From contig NZ_QTWS01000069.1 of the NCBI RefSeq assembly GCF_003461245.1, forward strand, positions 1 through 5,893: a stretch of DNA of 5,893 nt, given 5' to 3'. This document shows, in pieces, positions 5,574 through 5,893 of this stretch (its first letter is position 1; every line of letters starts with the position of its first letter). The translations under genes and the position numbers were made by a program. The notes under the pieces were generated by a model that was not told the origin of the DNA, did no database searches, and saw only the letters and a list, made by a program, of their open reading frames with translations. The stretch comes from Blautia sp. AF19-10LB. GTDB taxonomy: Bacteria > Bacillota > Clostridia > Lachnospirales > Lachnospiraceae.

Positions 5574-5742
5574 AATGACAACTCCCCTGTTTCTTCTCCG
5601 GTGTGTGCAGCTGGGGATTTCCATCCGGGATCTGGATCTGCTGACTATCGGGATGGTGAATGATATGTTTGTGGAAAGCAGGAATGATGAGTATAAAGGA
5701 TGGAGACAGGTTGCCACACAGGAGGATTTTGACAGGTTCTGA
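5536..5742 (+). CDS. Tail assembly chaperone frameshift extension (GT-type domain)
   Basis: This frame has an ATG at 5536 (68 residues), but that ATG has no properly spaced ribosome binding site, and the product TTPLFLLRCVQLGISIRDL...IGMVNDMFVE...VATQEDFDRF is the typical second half of Firmicutes siphophage tail chaperones. It is therefore most likely made as a fusion: 117 residues from the frame starting at 5202, a shift at the A run, then residues encoded from 5554 to 5739. The fusion would be 179 residues with a +1 shift or 180 with -2. The GT-type domain normally contacts the major tail protein, while the first half contacts the tape measure. Separate initiation at ATG 5575 is possible but also lacks a visible binding site. 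Confidence 0.8.
   Translation: MWRLKKLHATDREMTTPLFLLRCVQLGISIRDLDLLTIGMVNDMFVESRNDEYKGWRQVATQEDFDRF
5540..5554 (+). promoter_or_regulatory. Probable programmed frameshift signal (GGAGG followed by A7)
   Basis: GGAGG (5540-5544), two bases, then seven A residues (5547-5553). In the zero frame this reads GCT AAA AAA ACT. Lys-tRNA on AAA at 5550-5552 can re-pair perfectly with AAA one base forward (+1) or two bases back (-2). Either shift enters the frame that is open to 5742; a -1 shift does not. A Shine-Dalgarno element very close to the decoding codon is the arrangement known to stimulate +1 shifting in bacterial prfB. Confidence 0.65.
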
Positions 5743-5764
5743 TCTGATGATTATAGGTGACAGG

Positions 5765-5893
5765 ATGCCTGGAAAAAGGTATAATGGTTTTATCAAATCG
5801 GAATTTGTGGAGAGATTTCCTGAACTTTCCTTATTTTTCAAGGCTTACAGCCTCTTAGATAGTGAAATGATATGTATTTTCCCTTATTTTTGC
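5765..5893 (+). CDS. Unidentified reading frame, open to the window edge
   Basis: After the chaperone stop at 5742, ATG 5765 opens a frame of 43 codons with no stop before the edge, beginning MPGKRYNGFIKSEFVERFPE and continuing with hydrophobic and aromatic residues. AGGTGA (5755-5760) lies four bases before it; an in-frame ATG at 5747 and a TTG at 5729 near GGAGG (5721-5725) are alternative starts. I do not recognise the product. It does not look like the start of a tape measure protein, which is expected next in a siphovirus. G+C falls sharply here (18 of 60 bases in 5821-5880). It may be a small accessory gene, a gene from adjoining DNA, or chance. Confidence 0.3.
   Translation, partial: MPGKRYNGFIKSEFVERFPELSLFFKAYSLLDSEMICIFPYFC

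Noticed and set aside
5565..5577. Frameshift at the CCG TGA stop, as at the CCC-stop sites known from some Gram-positive phages
   Set aside because: Proline tRNA on CCG would have to re-pair with CGT after a +1 move, a poor match. The A7 run gives perfect re-pairing.
5841..5853. Short hairpin AGGCT-TAC-AGCCT near the right edge as a terminator
   Set aside because: Only five base pairs, with no T tract following it on either strand.

Overview
The window looks like a prophage or phage-derived island from a Gram-positive, low-to-mid GC gut bacterium of the class Clostridia, most likely a Lachnospiraceae relative. This rests on the protein families present, strong Shine-Dalgarno sites of the GGAGG/GAGGTG type before almost every gene, and many UGA stops buried in the next gene's ribosome binding site. 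The taxonomic call comes from protein recognition by eye, not a search.

Layout, all genes on the + strand. Left block (1-1919, AT-rich): the 3' portion of a large serine recombinase whose catalytic N-terminus lies outside the window, a strong intrinsic terminator, then a SymE-like AbrB-fold protein. Middle block (1934-5742, visibly richer in G+C): a compact siphovirus head-tail module in canonical order, namely HK97-fold major capsid protein, head-tail connector, head closure protein, HK97 gp10-type tail completion protein, probable tail terminator, phi13-type major tail protein, and a two-frame tail assembly chaperone pair. Right end (5743-5893): an AT-rich stretch where the tape measure gene would be expected but is not recognisable; one unidentified frame is open to the edge.

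The middle genes would work together. The capsid protein forms the shell. The connector and closure proteins stack below the portal. The gp10-like and terminator proteins cap the tail tube made by the major tail protein. The G and GT chaperones load the tube subunit onto the tape measure. No terminase, portal, protease or tape measure gene is visible.

The points most worth a second look are: (i) the chaperone frameshift, whose geometry needs +1 or -2 rather than the common -1, with an A7 run two bases after a GGAGG; (ii) the recombinase/SymE pair sitting where portal and protease genes normally precede the capsid gene; (iii) a hairpin after the capsid gene that can pair in two mutually exclusive ways; (iv) two consecutive genes that probably start at TTG; and (v) the abrupt drop in G+C at the right end. 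I see no convincing wholly new system; the recognisable genes belong to known families in a somewhat unusual arrangement.
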